Below, in pieces: positions 1-12,987 of a stretch of 64,000 bases of DNA. The stretch is from the NCBI GenBank assembly GCA_003956705.1, contig QZCP01000246.1, positions 37,078 to 101,077 of the forward strand, given 5' to 3'. Source of the stretch: Brevipalpus yothersi. Its lineage: Eukaryota; Arthropoda; Arachnida; Trombidiformes; Tenuipalpidae. The notes under the pieces were generated by a model, which made no database searches, had not been told where the DNA came from, and saw only the letters and a list, made by a program, of their open reading frames with translations. Each line of letters starts with the position of its first letter. Within the stretch, counting starts at the first letter, position 1. The position numbers were made by a program, and so were the translations under genes.

Positions 1-46
1 TGGCATAGAGCTCTTTGACTTTTGCAATCATCTCTTTCGAATGCAT
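1..46 (-). CDS. Possible start of a gene running off the left edge
   Basis: On the minus strand an ATG at 46 opens a frame (M-H-S-K-E-M-I-A-K-V...) that stays open to the window edge, 15 codons. A leader intron is plausible: a GTAAGT donor reads from 113 downwards and a TAG acceptor lies at 55–53, just before the ATG. The fragment is too short to assign to a family. An alternative is that these are spliced pieces of the 3' part of the neighbouring TEX261 gene, but neither reading frame resembles TEX261. I place it as a separate or nested gene only tentatively. Confidence 0.25.
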   Translation of the reverse strand, partial: MHSKEMIAKVKELYA

Positions 47-412
47 TTTGACCTATCAATTGATATTCATTGATAATTCAGTTACAGATGAACTCAAAAA
101 ACACAAAACTTACCGATCTTTTGACGAGAATGACCACAATTCACTAACTGTTCAAAAACAATTGTCCACATGTACACATTGAGATTCTTGGGTTCTGATT
201 GTTTACATCAATTCCCGCTAATTTTTATTGTCCTGTCAATTTTTTCAATGATCAGCGACCTCTCATTCCATGGATTAGCTCAATCATAGCGCTCAGTTCA
301 AAAATATCATCAAAAAATCAAGTGTTCAAAATGATGTGTCTCTCACCATAGATAGAACTTCATATCAAGCGAGAAAACCTTCATATCACAATTGCGATGC
401 AAAAAAACTTAC

Positions 413-683
413 AAATATTAATCCTCTAATCACTTTGGAAGCTATCACAGTGTACTCTTCAACCAGTTCGGTGAGATAATAGAGACCGGCAGCTGAAAAG
501 ATAAACAATGACATGAAGTGATATAATGAAGTTCAGTGAAACAGTTTATAAATCAAATCAGATCAGACACACAAACACACTACTGTCAATGGACATTTTC
601 ATGATTGTCTCACCTAAAGAGAGAATAATGAGTAAAATTTGCAATAGAAAACTGAACCAACTGAGAAGTACCATGAACCACAT
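413..683 (-). CDS. TEX261: TEX261/SVP26 family membrane protein, first two coding exons
   Basis: Two coding exons are visible, 683–614 and 492–413, joined in phase 1 (TTA G | CT GCC). The first encodes a start typical of the family (MWFMVLLSWFSFLLQ) and a first hydrophobic helix. The second encodes AAGLYYLTELVEEYT, very close to the AAGLYYLAELIEEYT stretch of vertebrate TEX261. The family (yeast Svp26) is an ER/early-Golgi multi-pass protein acting as a COPII cargo adaptor for certain glycosyltransferases. A GTAAGT donor follows exon 2 in phase 0, but I could not find the remaining roughly 145 codons between 412 and 1, so they probably lie beyond the left edge. Identification of the N-terminus is strong; the gene is incomplete here. 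Confidence 0.8.
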
Positions 684-2471
684 GATGATGATGACGATGA
701 TATACTTATTGCTCTTGATTGGTCTTGATCGATTGGCTGATTGATCACTGAAGAATCGAATATTTCCATCAATTATGGTCACCCATAAATTAGAACAATA
801 AGCATGAGAATATTTTTTCCCACAGAACGATGAAAATCAGATAATTTATTCTTCTTTTGCCAAAAGTAATCGGCATCAAACACAATGTGTGTGTATGTGT
901 TGAACACATCACAAGTCAGTCTCTGTATGTAAACATTTCCTGCACAATATGATGTAATACATGTGAGCGCACTTTTTGAAACTTTTGCCACCTCAAATGA
1001 GAGCTATTAATTCAGGGGTTGATTGCGATCCAATGTTTAATTAGATCCAACAATTAGTGATGATCATGTGTTTGAAAAATTTCTCTGTGCTTTTCTAGGA
1101 ACGGAAAATTGATTGTATCTGATCTGTTGGAGCGATGAACTTCCACGCTCAGCAATCATGATAGCTGTATGTGAGCGGATGGGATTTATATTTATTCGAG
1201 TATTAATCGGCTTATTTAATTCAACTCTGATGATATTTGGACCAAGTAATAGAAAGCATTATAGGAATGATGACATCACCACCAATCGGTGTGGGGATCT
1301 TATGAAATTCATGCCATGTTTCATCTTAAAATTGATTTCCTCTTAAAAATTCGAATTTAAATTTCAGTGATGGAAGTGCTCATCAGGTTTTTATAGAAAA
1401 TTTTTACTTTCCCTAATAATTTCTATTAATTGATCGAAATTTATCAAGGAAAAATGTGAGTTAAGATTAAATCTTGTCTTTCTAGTTGTTATCCTAAAAG
1501 TGATCTTCCAATTTTTCTTAGCTGGTTGTATTGCGAATAGAAACTTTCTGTCGAAATATTCATCTCAAATCTGACACAAAGAAAATAACTCACAGATATC
1601 ATTTTGGTATTATTGACAAACGTATTCACTACAGGAGGTTGAATTAAAGGATATACTCAAGAAGTTTTAAACGCTTTTCCATGATTTAAAGCGTACAAAC
1701 GTAAATCATAATCCAAAAATTTATGGTATTTTCCGCTTCTTTTTCATGATCCAGTGTCATATGTCCAATTTTTTCTTCTCAAATAATGATATGGTTTCAC
1801 TGTTCAGAAATCATCATTCAAAAAATTCTATTTTTGATTCAAAATTCTGACGGGAGATCCAAAGCGATGAAACATAGCTCAAAGCGAGACCTAATCGACG
1901 TAACACCACACTCAAAAAACGTAACTGTATATTCGATGGTCAATTAGAGCACCAATTGGCCATCAGATGAAGCGAAAAATTAAAGTTTCATGATCCACTA
2001 TTAAGAGGAAAAAATTAGGTCTCAAAAAATGAATCGAAAGTGATCACTTGGGCTTAACGAACAGGTGGAATACTTTACTAAATATGACAAATCTTTTGAT
2101 GGTCAATAAAATTGAAATTGAAAGTTAATCCTTCATTCTGCTTTCTTTTTCCCTCTAAACAGTTAGCCCTAAACAAATTTTAAAATATTATTTCATTGAT
2201 TCCCTAAGACAGACCATGAAAATAGAGAGGATTAAATCGAATTGAGTTCATTGCTTGGCTACTCTCACAGTACAGTGTGTCCATGATAGTGTGATGGCCA
2301 GTAAGATGTGGACAAAGATGTGCACGAGATGATGCTGGATCATCCAGCATCAGTAGTATCATCATACTAAAAAACAAGCAGCTCACGTTGTTTCGTGATG
2401 ATTATATCCTATTGTGTTTAATTATGATTATGATTTGGTGGCGGATGTTTTTGCTTACTTTACCTGTTTTC

Positions 2472-2474
<3 letters not shown>

Positions 2475-2539
<65 letters not shown>
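2475..2539. repeat. (CT)n microsatellite
   Basis: About 65 bp of nearly uninterrupted CT dinucleotide. It lies in the gene-poor left interval. Any reading frame through it is a Leu-Ser run and should not be called as a gene. Confidence 0.95.
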
Positions 2540-2542
<3 letters not shown>

Positions 2543-3657
2543 ATCAGTTTTTCTTTTTCATCTGATGAAGATGGTTGCTTACCAAAATCAAGCAGTGAAC
2601 AGCTTCAGTATAATGATAATATTCAACAAACTTGAATAAGTTTGCTCAGTATTTTGGCCTTCTTTGGCTTGAATATGATAAGAAATGAATGAATTGAGAA
2701 AAAAGAATCATGAGTGGTTGGAAAGAATAATAAAATTTGGAGAGTCACAAAAAGGAGAATAAATTCTAATTTTTGTCAGGCTTTTGTTCTTTCTTGAATC
2801 AATTTTTTTTCAAGCTCAACCTATTGACGGTATAAGATGCAGGTAGACCTGATAGTAGTCCACTTTTTTAAGCCTCCTTCAACATTGTCCTCCCAGCCTG
2901 ATTCATCTTCTTTTTCATCCTATCCAGTTTTTTCTTCTCTCATCTTCTCACTATTCATTCTCTCCATCACATCTATATTGTTGTTCCTAATTCACATTTA
3001 AATCGGTCTCATTTTCATCGAGCAATGAAGCCTGTTTAACCGAAAGTCTGTTACAAAGTTCGGTGGGAAGTGAAGGAGGATGAAGATGAAGTTGATTTGC
3101 CGGGTGACGAGTAAGAGGAGCGAGAAGTGATTGTTACTGTAAATGAAATCTAGTGATGCAAGATGAACGAAAGCGAAAAGAGAGAGAGAGAGAGAGAATA
3201 TCACGAATTGGATTGATGTGATGAGCAGAGAATCAGATCCGTGCAAAGTTTTGCAAGAGCAGATTAAATGAAGAGAGAGAGAGAGAAAAAATCATTTGCA
3301 TCCCTCAACAAGTGGACCTGAATAGAAAGATGGATCAAAACACCTTTAAGCTGGGTGGTTGAAAATGGTGGTGATGCGGGAGGAGGCCGAAGACTGATGA
3401 GATTCAAGACGTTGGTGGTGAGCGGTGGAAGATGGGAGAGGAGCATCCACCACCCACTCGATGGACAAAAATAGAGGTCAATCGCGAAATATATTGGCCA
3501 TCCTGGCATCCCATTTGATCTTTTCTCTCTCATATGATCATCACTGAACAGACACACACACTCATAACGGTATATAGCCGGTTTCAGCCACCCTACTTCA
3601 AGCTATCATCAAGTGGATGTCCCAGAGAAAGAGATGGATCATAACTTGTAATTGAAG

Positions 3658-3660
<3 letters not shown>

Positions 3661-3716
<56 letters not shown>
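3661..3716. repeat. (CT)n microsatellite
   Basis: About 56 bp of uninterrupted CT dinucleotide in the gene-poor left interval. Confidence 0.95.
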
Positions 3717-3718
<2 letters not shown>

Positions 3719-4962
3719 GAAAATAATGAGTACATGAAACTCTCTTTGCAATCGTTTCTTTTCATCTCTCTATCAGACTTCTTTTCATGATCGCTCAAAT
3801 ACCGATGAATCGAAACCATCGGCAGCATCCTTGGTCCACTTATCATCGCCAAAATCAGCAACAATCATATCTACTGGATTCTTTCTCTCTTCATTGCTCA
3901 CATCAGACCAATCGTTGCCACCAAAATTTTATCCTCATCCAAATAAACGTACTTATTCAAAAGATGAATATAGAAAGTAAGTATCATTTAGTGTGAAATT
4001 AGAGCATCACATGAAGTCTCTACGATTGAATTGGAGAGAAAATCTAAATCTAAATTTGAATTGATTGAGCTCATCTTGATCATAATTCTTCTTCTTTCTT
4101 CTGGTCCTTTTATTTTTTCTCACATCTGATTATTATTGGTTTTCTTATTTTCCACTCTAATTTTTTTTCCTATCTCAATTTGCATTTTTCAGTATAACAC
4201 TTAAGATAGTAATCACTAATTTACAGCTATCCTGAAATCTACTTTCGTCCCACTAACAAGAGAATGGTATGAATGTAATCCTTCAAGATAATCTTACCAT
4301 GTTTCAAATGATAATTTTCGATTTGAAAAATTGTTCCCTTATCAGTCTCATCAATGATGCTTGACAAAAATTTTGGCACGAAAAATGCAATATGAACCTA
4401 CCTCAATCCAACCGATTCTTCTTCATGCTGATGATTATTTTCATTCTGATCTACATTTCCTTCGTTGACGCGCGAATTTCATCTCACACTGTCACGTGTA
4501 CACGGGAAATGAGATGATATGAGAAGATGAGCGATATGGAATCCTCACATGTAATGTATAAACATCATCGAAATTCTATTAGATGACCATCTAGTTCATG
4601 TACCAATCTGAATTATGATCTGCTTCATTTGATTTGAAATGTCTCAAGTGAGTTGAAAGGGGGCTCGAATGTATATCGCGTGCTTCTGTTCACCCATAAG
4701 ATATGATGAAAGATAAAGCAAATGATGAGTAAAAAAAAGAATACAGATACACACTTCGTTCTGGTGAAATTGTGCACTTGATTGTGTCCCACTCTGGGTT
4801 GATTGTTGATTCTCAAAAGCCCTGCAAGAGAATCATCATTATCATTAGAAAAGAGCAGTGAGTATATTTTTCCCGTGAAATCGGACAAACGTGATTCGAT
4901 TTAGCCGAACAAGCTAAGGTGTAAGAATAGGATGAGAATAAAAAGGAAACAGATAGAGAAGA

Positions 4963-5079
<117 letters not shown>

Positions 5080-7530
5080 CTGCATCCTTAGTTCTCATCT
5101 CTCTTTCCTCTCTCTCTCCCTCTTTCACTTTGAACATCCACAGTAATTATTATTATCACTTCATCTTCATCTCGCCAAAGTAATTATTATTACAGCTCAA
5201 TGTGTGGAAAAAAAGCGAGCCAGTCTTTTCAATTGGCATAAGAATGAGGAGACAAAATTTTTTTCCTTACATACACACACTTCAAGATAGATAGAAGATC
5301 TTGATTCATTTCCGCTATTGTTATTCGTTGAATTTTTTCTCTCTCTTTATATGAGATGTCATCGCAAAAAAGTACGGTGTCCATTCAATTGAGCTCAGCT
5401 CGTGGCTACACACACTTACACACAATATTCGAAGGCCACATTCACATCCGCTTCATATGCCCTTAAATTGGCCATTTCCAGTGGCCTGGAGGCCATCCAA
5501 GAACACATACTAACGTACGTGGACTTGATTTTGCAACACTCTCAACATCTTCACATGAGTCCATATCAAACCAAGAGAGAGGTCATTTACTGAAGAGTCC
5601 ACTTGATCTGAGCGGAAATTCGAATTCAATCTACTCAACGCACACACACTTTTACAATTACTTGTACAGTTACAATTGAATGTGAATCGAAAAATTTTCC
5701 CAACGGATGTGAAACACAAACGCTATTTTATACATACCGGTATAATCTCAATCATTATTATTATCGAGATCATTTTTCATCAAATAAGAACAAATCGTGC
5801 TCAACTGGAAACGATTATTACATGTATTATGAAATAGATTCACTTTCGCTTCTCGTTGTGCTAACTTTATCTTTGATTTTTTTTTCTCTTCCAGATACAT
5901 TTTTGCTTTATTCTCTACTTTTTCGATAAGATGATCGACGATGATCGGCATTTCGGTACCGAGCCTTTCATAAATGAGCTCTGTTGTGGTGTTGAGTAAA
6001 TTTTTTTTCTTCTTTTACTCTCTTATACTTTTCATTTTTACCTCAATTTTGGTAAACCATTTTTGGTGTTTTAGTGATAAATGGAAAGTAGCATGATGAG
6101 AACAAATCAGAGTGATCATCCTGATGATGAGAACGAATGAATGGATGAAGGTAGCAATTCGATTTTTGAGCTATTCTCGGTTGCCAATACATATGAATCT
6201 GTTCACCCTGTCAAATTGTGTGTGTATGTGTGTTTTCATTCAATTTTTATTGGCGTTGATAGCTGTTAATAAAATTAAAGTGATAATAAATTGGCTTCTC
6301 TCTCTCACTTCATGTATATAATCACCTGATAAGAAATGAGTAGTGCAATTTAAGATTCTGTTGTTTAGCTCTTTTTTTCAATTTTCTTGTCACTTGATTC
6401 GTTCATTCACTTGATTTATCAGACACTTTTGTAAGGCCACACGAAAAAAGAAAAAATTTTCTCTCGACTCTTGATGGCCGATTTGGTTCATAGAAGGCAG
6501 ATCATTTTGTGTGCCATTAAATGAGAGAAATTTATTGCTTCTTCTTCTTCAATCCATTCCCTCTTGCACCATTCATAGTGCTTTGACCACACGGTGGAAG
6601 TTAAATTACACAACATCGAAAGTATTTTAGGTAATTTTAGCTTAAAATTTGAAGGTTTTTTCCAATTTCAAAAAAAGTTTGTGTGTGTGTACTTAACGAG
6701 TTAAATAAAAGATTTTTGGAGAAAATTTAAATAGTGAATCACTTTTTCTTCCACTTTTGGATGTTGTGTATTTTCTCAACCTATTGTGCATCTCAAAAAC
6801 AGGGAGAGAGAGAAAGATCTTATCTGCATGATTTGATTAGAATATTCTCTCTCTTTTTACGATGATCGTTCAGTAGAAAAGGTGCCGGGATCTAAAAAAA
6901 TTATTTCAGGTCATAATGAAGGGAGAGAAAGAAAGATTCAAGAGCTTTTGTACAATTTTAATGGCAAGATAAAAAAATTAACCCGTTAACATAGGAAATG
7001 ATCAGATTTTGAATCAAGATTGTGGCTTAAAATCACGATCGATAAAGCAAATGAGCTTTTTCGGTAGAATGGCGTGTGTAGCTGTTGTTCTCATCATCAC
7101 AATTTGCACTGATTTGCATCTTCATTCACCTGATCATATTGACCATATAGTTTGGCAACTTTTCTTGAACTCAATAATAATGGAAATATAAACGCACACA
7201 CACACACATACTCATATATTCGTGAGATAGACCATCATCATTACCATATATTGACTAACCTATCAATTCAACGCCCGTTTTGTGGAGCGAATCATCGGAT
7301 TATTTGGCCACTTCATTGTTCAATCACTTGTCCACTGAAACTAGATCGCTTGTGATTATCTTTATATACCTCTTCTTCTTCTTCTCCTTCTCTTTCTACC
7401 TTTCTCATCACTTAACTCCTTCATGCATCGAGATAGTTAAAAATGAAGCCCAAAAATATTGGCTCCTTAAAATCACAATAGAGAAAACGAATTCTCAAAC
7501 AATTCATTGTTCACAGTATTGCTTCGAAGA

Positions 7531-7536
7531 AGAGAG

Positions 7537-7609
<73 letters not shown>
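7531..7609. repeat. (GA)n microsatellite, left arm of an inverted pair
   Basis: About 79 bp of GA dinucleotide with one or two interruptions near its start. It faces a (CT)n array 125 bp downstream. Confidence 0.95.
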
Positions 7610-7612
<3 letters not shown>

Positions 7613-7730
7613 TCAACCTTTATTCTCGAACAATATCGATAAAATTTTGCTTACATATAATATTGTTCGGCCACTTTTAGATGAAAGCAGATGACCACCG
7701 CCCGACATCACCTCCTTCTTATTCCACCTC

Positions 7731-7734
<4 letters not shown>

Positions 7735-7784
<50 letters not shown>
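7735..7784. repeat. (CT)n microsatellite, right arm of an inverted pair
   Basis: About 50 bp of CT dinucleotide, complementary to the GA array at 7531–7609 when read on the same strand. A single strand across both could fold into a stem of about 50 bp with a loop of about 125 nt. Confidence 0.95.
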
Positions 7785-7786
<2 letters not shown>

Positions 7787-8302
7787 AATCGATTCAAAAA
7801 CGATGAGCAGTCCGCCTTCGTTCTCATTCACTATCACCACACACAGGCCATTCAGATCAACTTTTTCGCTTCACCACACCACTTTATCAGTTCATCTACT
7901 GAATTCATCAACATTTGAGGCTCAAGGTAGATGAGGATAGAGAATCAAAATTCACAATCAAATAGTGAAGTGTCTTGTCTTGTCTGATACTTACGCGCGT
8001 TCTTTCTTCTTCTCTCTTTCTTCTTCTTTAACACACGCTTGATTCGAGAAAAACGAGATCATTCAACGGGAGCAGTTCGGTTCTATAACAAACTGGAACT
8101 GGTTCTAAAATTTTTTATTCATTTCTTGGATCACCATTCTGGCCATCGTTTGGCAATCGAAACGTTACTTCCACAACGTGTGTGTGCGTATGTGTATGAC
8201 TCAAGTGTATGAGTGTACTTGATTATTCAAGTGTCTGTGAATATTGGATGCTCTTGCTTTCCATCTCATTTTCTTTTCCGTGTAGAGAAGAGAAATTTGG
8301 TG

Positions 8303-9073
8303 ATGAAATCAAAGAGCAACAGTGAAGTGCCAACCAAGCCAAGAATACGAGCTTTACTTAAAAATAATCTGTTAACTAATTATTATCCATCACGAGCAGT
8401 TATTGCTCTGGGTATTGCTCAGACAATATGTGGTGTAACCATAAGCATTTTTGGTGTTCTCACCTATCCACTGGAATCGGCCACCATCAACCTGTATTCC
8501 GGCATATGGATAGGATTGATAATCATTGTGTCCGGTCTGATCGGTGTGGCATCAGGTCGACATGGACTGAGTGTACTTCTTTTGAAAATTAATTTTCTCA
8601 CATCAATATTTTCAACCGCAGCCATAGCGTTTGTCAGCATTTTGGTTGGTAATTCAGTTATTTGTGACAAAGATCTCATACTGGACATTAATCGTATGGA
8701 AATGTCCGAACGTTGGCGTCCTCCAGATTTGGCAAAGCCAACAGTTGTAATTCATATGATTATTTTTGTTCTTTCTAATTGTTCGTGTTTGTTGTCTTTG
8801 ATTAATTTTTGGCTAAGTGCTAGAGCTGTGTTCAAGTTTCATCATTATAACGGTTCTTCGGTAACAATTCTTGGACTCAAAGATACGCCAGAGTTTGAGA
8901 TCGATTGTATTCGTTCGAGAAGGGATCGTATTGTATCCTGGATCATGGAACAATCACATCAAGTACAAGGTTTTCCTTCTCACTTATACATGAAATACGA
9001 CTTACCCAACACTAAACAAACCGCTTCGACTGCATCTACGCGCATATTTTCATACGATCCAACAATATTGTGA
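8303..9073 (+). CDS. Four-helix membrane protein, MS4A/CD20-like
   Basis: A single coding exon of 256 codons. The frame is open further upstream, but 8303 is the first ATG in it, and a TAG at 8282–8284 looks like the acceptor of a leader intron. Four hydrophobic helices are seen at roughly residues 33–53, 66–86, 95–116 and 147–170. The second begins with a G-I-W-I-G motif, as in MS4A/CD20-type tetraspan proteins (helix 2 of that family often starts with a Gly-rich W/F-G-G motif). The loop between helices 3 and 4 carries one Cys. The C-terminal tail of about 85 residues is polar and likely cytoplasmic. It lacks the CCG motif and large loop of true tetraspanins. Precise function is unknown; the family assignment is moderate. 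Confidence 0.65.
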   Translation: MKSKSNSEVPTKPRIRALLKNNLLTNYYPSRAVIALGIAQTICGVTISIFGVLTYPLESATINLYSGIWIGLIIIVSGLIGVASGRHGLSVLLLKINFLTSIFSTAAIAFVSILVGNSVICDKDLILDINRMEMSERWRPPDLAKPTVVIHMIIFVLSNCSCLLSLINFWLSARAVFKFHHYNGSSVTILGLKDTPEFEIDCIRSRRDRIVSWIMEQSHQVQGFPSHLYMKYDLPNTKQTASTASTRIFSYDPTIL

Positions 9074-10433
9074 AATTTATCACCAATAATGATAATTCAA
9101 CCAAACTTCTTTTGATAGCCAAATTTTTAAAAGTTTTTAAACTTCTATTCCCTTGACTTCTTTTACTCTGGACGAAACCCATGGCTAAATATTCCATGCT
9201 GGAATTTTTTTGACAACATTAGGTACTACATCATAATCCAAATAAGATCGTTAATCTATGAGCTTCATCTTGAAGCCAAGAAAAGTTGCTCAAGGGATCA
9301 AAATTCATGATGATCTGTGTGATCCCGAGGAAAATTTTCCCAAAACTGACTTGAATTCGAATCGACTACTCTTCTTAATTTCGAAAAGTATCAGCCATAA
9401 CTATCTAGTAACTAAATCAAGTTCAGTTCACTTTGTAATGACATGAAGACCTCATGATACGGGACCTCGAAAAGGAAGGAAATCCTCCGGAATATAGATC
9501 AAGACAAGCTTAGCAGTAATTCCTCGAAGTTATATACGTTCAGTAAAGAAACATGATAACGGTCTGAATATCTAGACAAGCTTCCTGCGGAAGTAAGATC
9601 TTGATTGACAAGAATCAATGATTCCAAAATATTACCTACAATGACTCATCTACATCTGTATTTCGAAATGAAGTATCGATAAAAAGAACGTCATTAAATC
9701 TTGTGAAAACAATTGAAACATCAAATTTTTCTCTAAGCACACAACGATCTTTATTCTTCAATTCGTCAGTCCATCTATATAATTTCATGCAGTATCGAGA
9801 CCATGAATCTCGTATCATTAATTTTCATTTGAATAAGGGATAAATAAGTGAAACATAACAATTGTGTCCAGCAAAAAATTCTGGAGACTAGTAGAATTAT
9901 AGGGTATGATAGTTTGTGGTGGGTAAGAGTCATTAGCGTGTCCCTGGATGATCAGTGATTGGAGTTCGATCCTCTTTTTAGAAATGAAAGGAAAGTAGAT
10001 AGATCAATCGAAGAACAATTCTATGCAATTGATAGCGTGGATGTCTCGAAACAAACAAATATACTCGAAAGCCTACAACAGTAGACTTCTGGATTTGCAG
10101 ATTTAGACTGCTTTGGAATTCTTTTCCATGATCATAGGAGAATGTAAGAGGTGTATCAAACTAAAGAGGGTTGCTCTCAAACAACACGATGATTACGGAT
10201 GTAGTTCTAGAGGTGAAAATGGTGATTGAAGATTTTCTTTTTGCTTGCACAATAGCTTGGAATGATGAATCTCACTTGAGATGGCTTTGCATCTGTAAGA
10301 GTTGAATGAACTCATCTTTTCGAACTCATTCTATAGATATTTGGGATATATTTACACACGCGAAAAAACACAAACGAAATCGATCATGTTATTTGGATTG
10401 CTTTTCAAATCTAAGAGACCAACTTCTTTAAAA
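9074..10433. other. Intergenic, no gene seen
   Basis: AT-rich sequence between the four-helix protein and the 3' end of the Rop gene. Only short isolated frames occur. A B-box-like stretch near 9957 was examined and does not fold into a convincing tRNA. Confidence 0.6.
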
Positions 10434-12756
10434 TTAACTGCTCAAATCTCTGAGATCAGCAAGAAAACCTTCAGGTGTGAGAATGTGATCAGATCCTACG
10501 AAAGAAAATACAAGTTCATTAATTAATATTGCGTTATAGTGAAGAGATAGTGCCGCATACTCACCAACAATGACTTCCCATGTTTTTACATCACGAGTTA
10601 CTTCATAGGCTACTCGCATCTCGGAGTAGGTTATACCTCCGATAATAAATACTATCAATCGAGGAACATTTTTCACATTAAGTGCATTCTTATCCTTGTG
10701 CCAATTTCCGTAGCGAACACTTGTCGGGGTTGGTCGACCAAAGCCAGTTGCCACTCTTGCACTCAAGAATGGGAAATGCTTTTGATCTAATTTTTCTTCG
10801 ATTGCATCCTGAATTAATGAAGAGAAAAAGAATGTAAAGAAGCAATTGGGGTAGAGAAAATTTTAATTCCTCTCTTCCTCACCTCGCAAATATCCTTGAG
10901 TATTGGTGTCCACCTAGACATCTGATACGTCTGTTCGTTGACTCGCTCTTTTCGAGGAATCTGGTACATTTTCTTTCGGCCACCATCACTTATGATGGAT
11001 AAGCCAAAGTGGGCTAAGTTGGTTATAATGCACTTGTCTGCAGGAGGAATAGCAGCATGCTGTATGAGTTTTGTAAGATTTTCCTCAGAAATCCCGTTTT
11101 TGGATAGAATGTATAGAAGAATGATTCGTATTTTGTCAAATATTTCAACCCCAGTATCCAACAATATGGGCACAATATTGCGCATTGGGTCCTTGATTTT
11201 CTCACCATCAGCATCTGTGCCCATAGCGAGATCCTGTTCAACCTTGCATAATTTATCCACATAGCCTTGATAGGTTTTCATACAATCTTCGGCGAGATGA
11301 AGATGCGTCGAATATTTGCTCAATTCTTTCTGATATTGAGGCATCTTTTTGATCATGGTGGAGAGATCCTTCAGACTTGTTTTATCAGATGTACTCATTC
11401 TCTTGCTTTCAATGAACTTTTTCATATTTTTGGTAACATTTTGAGATACAACAGCGATATGCTGATGCCTTAGCTCAGCCCAAAGTTCATCATTTTCATC
11501 CAATAGAACTTCTTTCTCTCTGACTTCGCTTCCAGAACTTTGTTCAAATTTGTAAACATCATTTTCAACCGGAAGAAGATCGTAGGCCATTGCTTGGAAT
11601 GTTAATTCATGAAGTAGAGGAGAAACACAATCAAATCCTCGATCAAGAATTATTAGTTGAGATCGATGCTTTTCTGGAGCCTATGAATAAAATAGTGAGA
11701 ATTAATAACAGAAATAGTATTACATTGACTTTGACCTACTTCTCCCATTGAAGGATCATCGGCTTTGTAACCATCTAATTTTTGTTGGAGAATTTGTGCG
11801 AGCTCTCCGTTTCGATCAAAATCTGATCGGAAGCGTACACTAGGATATTCCCCGAGAGTGACACAGATAGTTGCAATCTGTTCAGCAATACGTTCAAGAT
11901 TGTTCAATCTTCCTGCTTGCCTGGCTGGATTGTAAAAATATTGGAATGCTTCTGGACAGTCGAGAGAGAATACTTGTGATTCGTATGGTAAGAAGGCAAT
12001 GTTAATTTCCTTTAGTGTCCTGATGTACTTTGCTGCTGGTGATCTCGATAATTCGTTGAACAGCTCATCTGGACAGGTTTCAGTGAAAAATACATGGCAT
12101 CCTTTGTAAATAGCGGATCGAGCACTGAGAAAATCTTGCATCATCATACGAACAGACTGGATTTAAAGAGAGGTGATTAGTGGAGAGAAAATTTTTTTCC
12201 ACAGAAGCAATTGATTCTGAAATATACCTTGTCAGTTGGTGTGATTAGATAGACAGCTTCCATATGATGTAGAGGCTCACGCTTTTTGACTAAATCTTCG
12301 ACAATTGTGATTCCTTCGGCAGCTATTTCATGCATCTTACAGCAGGCAGAGATCATTCTCATGCCCAATTGATCCACAATCAGAACTTTCCATTCGCCTT
12401 TCTTCTTCACGGCTCGAATTACATCATTCATTATTTCTGTTCAAAAATAGAAATGTAAAGAATAAGCAATCTTATCAGTGGAAAACAGTTACATTGAGCA
12501 AGGAATCCAAAATTTTTATCATGTCCATCGTAAGTAGACAAGTTATCAAATGAATAGATTCCAAACAATACTAGCATACAATGCAAGTATGGAATATTCC
12601 TCACGTAAATATTGGTACATCATTGGTAATGATTCATGAGAGGTAGAGGATTAAAGAGTCTCATGATCATCACCCTGTATCATTGAATGTGTAAGACAAG
12701 ATGAGAAAATGATCATAATTCAACTCACTTTGACCAACCAATAATTTCAAGGCCAT
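10434..12756 (-). CDS. Rop: Syntaxin-binding protein Rop/Munc18-1 (Sec1/Unc-18 family)
   Basis: Six coding exons: 12756–12729, 12436–12228, 12156–11740, 11680–10883, 10808–10565 and 10495–10434, giving 585 residues, the family's usual length. All junctions keep phase, for example VGQ-K-IMNDVIR across intron 1. Diagnostic blocks include KVLIVDQLGMRMISACCKMH near the N-terminus, FLPYESQVFSLD, LDRGFDCVSPLLHELTFQAM, KMPQYQKELSKYSTHLHLAE and the C-terminal VPRLIVFIIGG. All match fly Rop and vertebrate STXBP1 closely, above the level expected of Sly1 or Vps33. The protein clasps syntaxin and templates SNARE assembly for regulated secretion, notably at synapses. Translation begins 818 bp from the divergent MTAP start. 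A (CT)n array lies about 195 bp upstream of the ATG. Confidence 0.97.
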
Positions 12757-12946
12757 TGTTGGTTTATGATTTCAAGTTGAGTTCACTGAAATAGCTTCCT
12801 TTTACGTCCCAAATGATAACAGTACCAGATGAACAGCTTAATTAGATATGTGATAGAGAATAAACATAAACATCACATCAATATATGTATGAGTCAGTCA
12901 ATACAAGCGGTAAGCAGATGAATCTACACATCTTCTCTCCCCTTTT

Positions 12947-12987
<41 letters not shown>

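Noticed and set aside
5402..5593. Plus-strand frame of 63 codons with reasonable composition
   Set aside because: Isolated, without flanking splice partners or recognisable similarity.
9910..9985. tRNA-like stretch with a GAGTTCGATCC B-box-like motif
   Set aside because: The T-arm pairs only four bases including a wobble, and no acceptor or D-arm could be formed. A similar GGTTCGATCC near 45813 also lacks tRNA context. A decayed tRNA-derived repeat is possible but unsupported.
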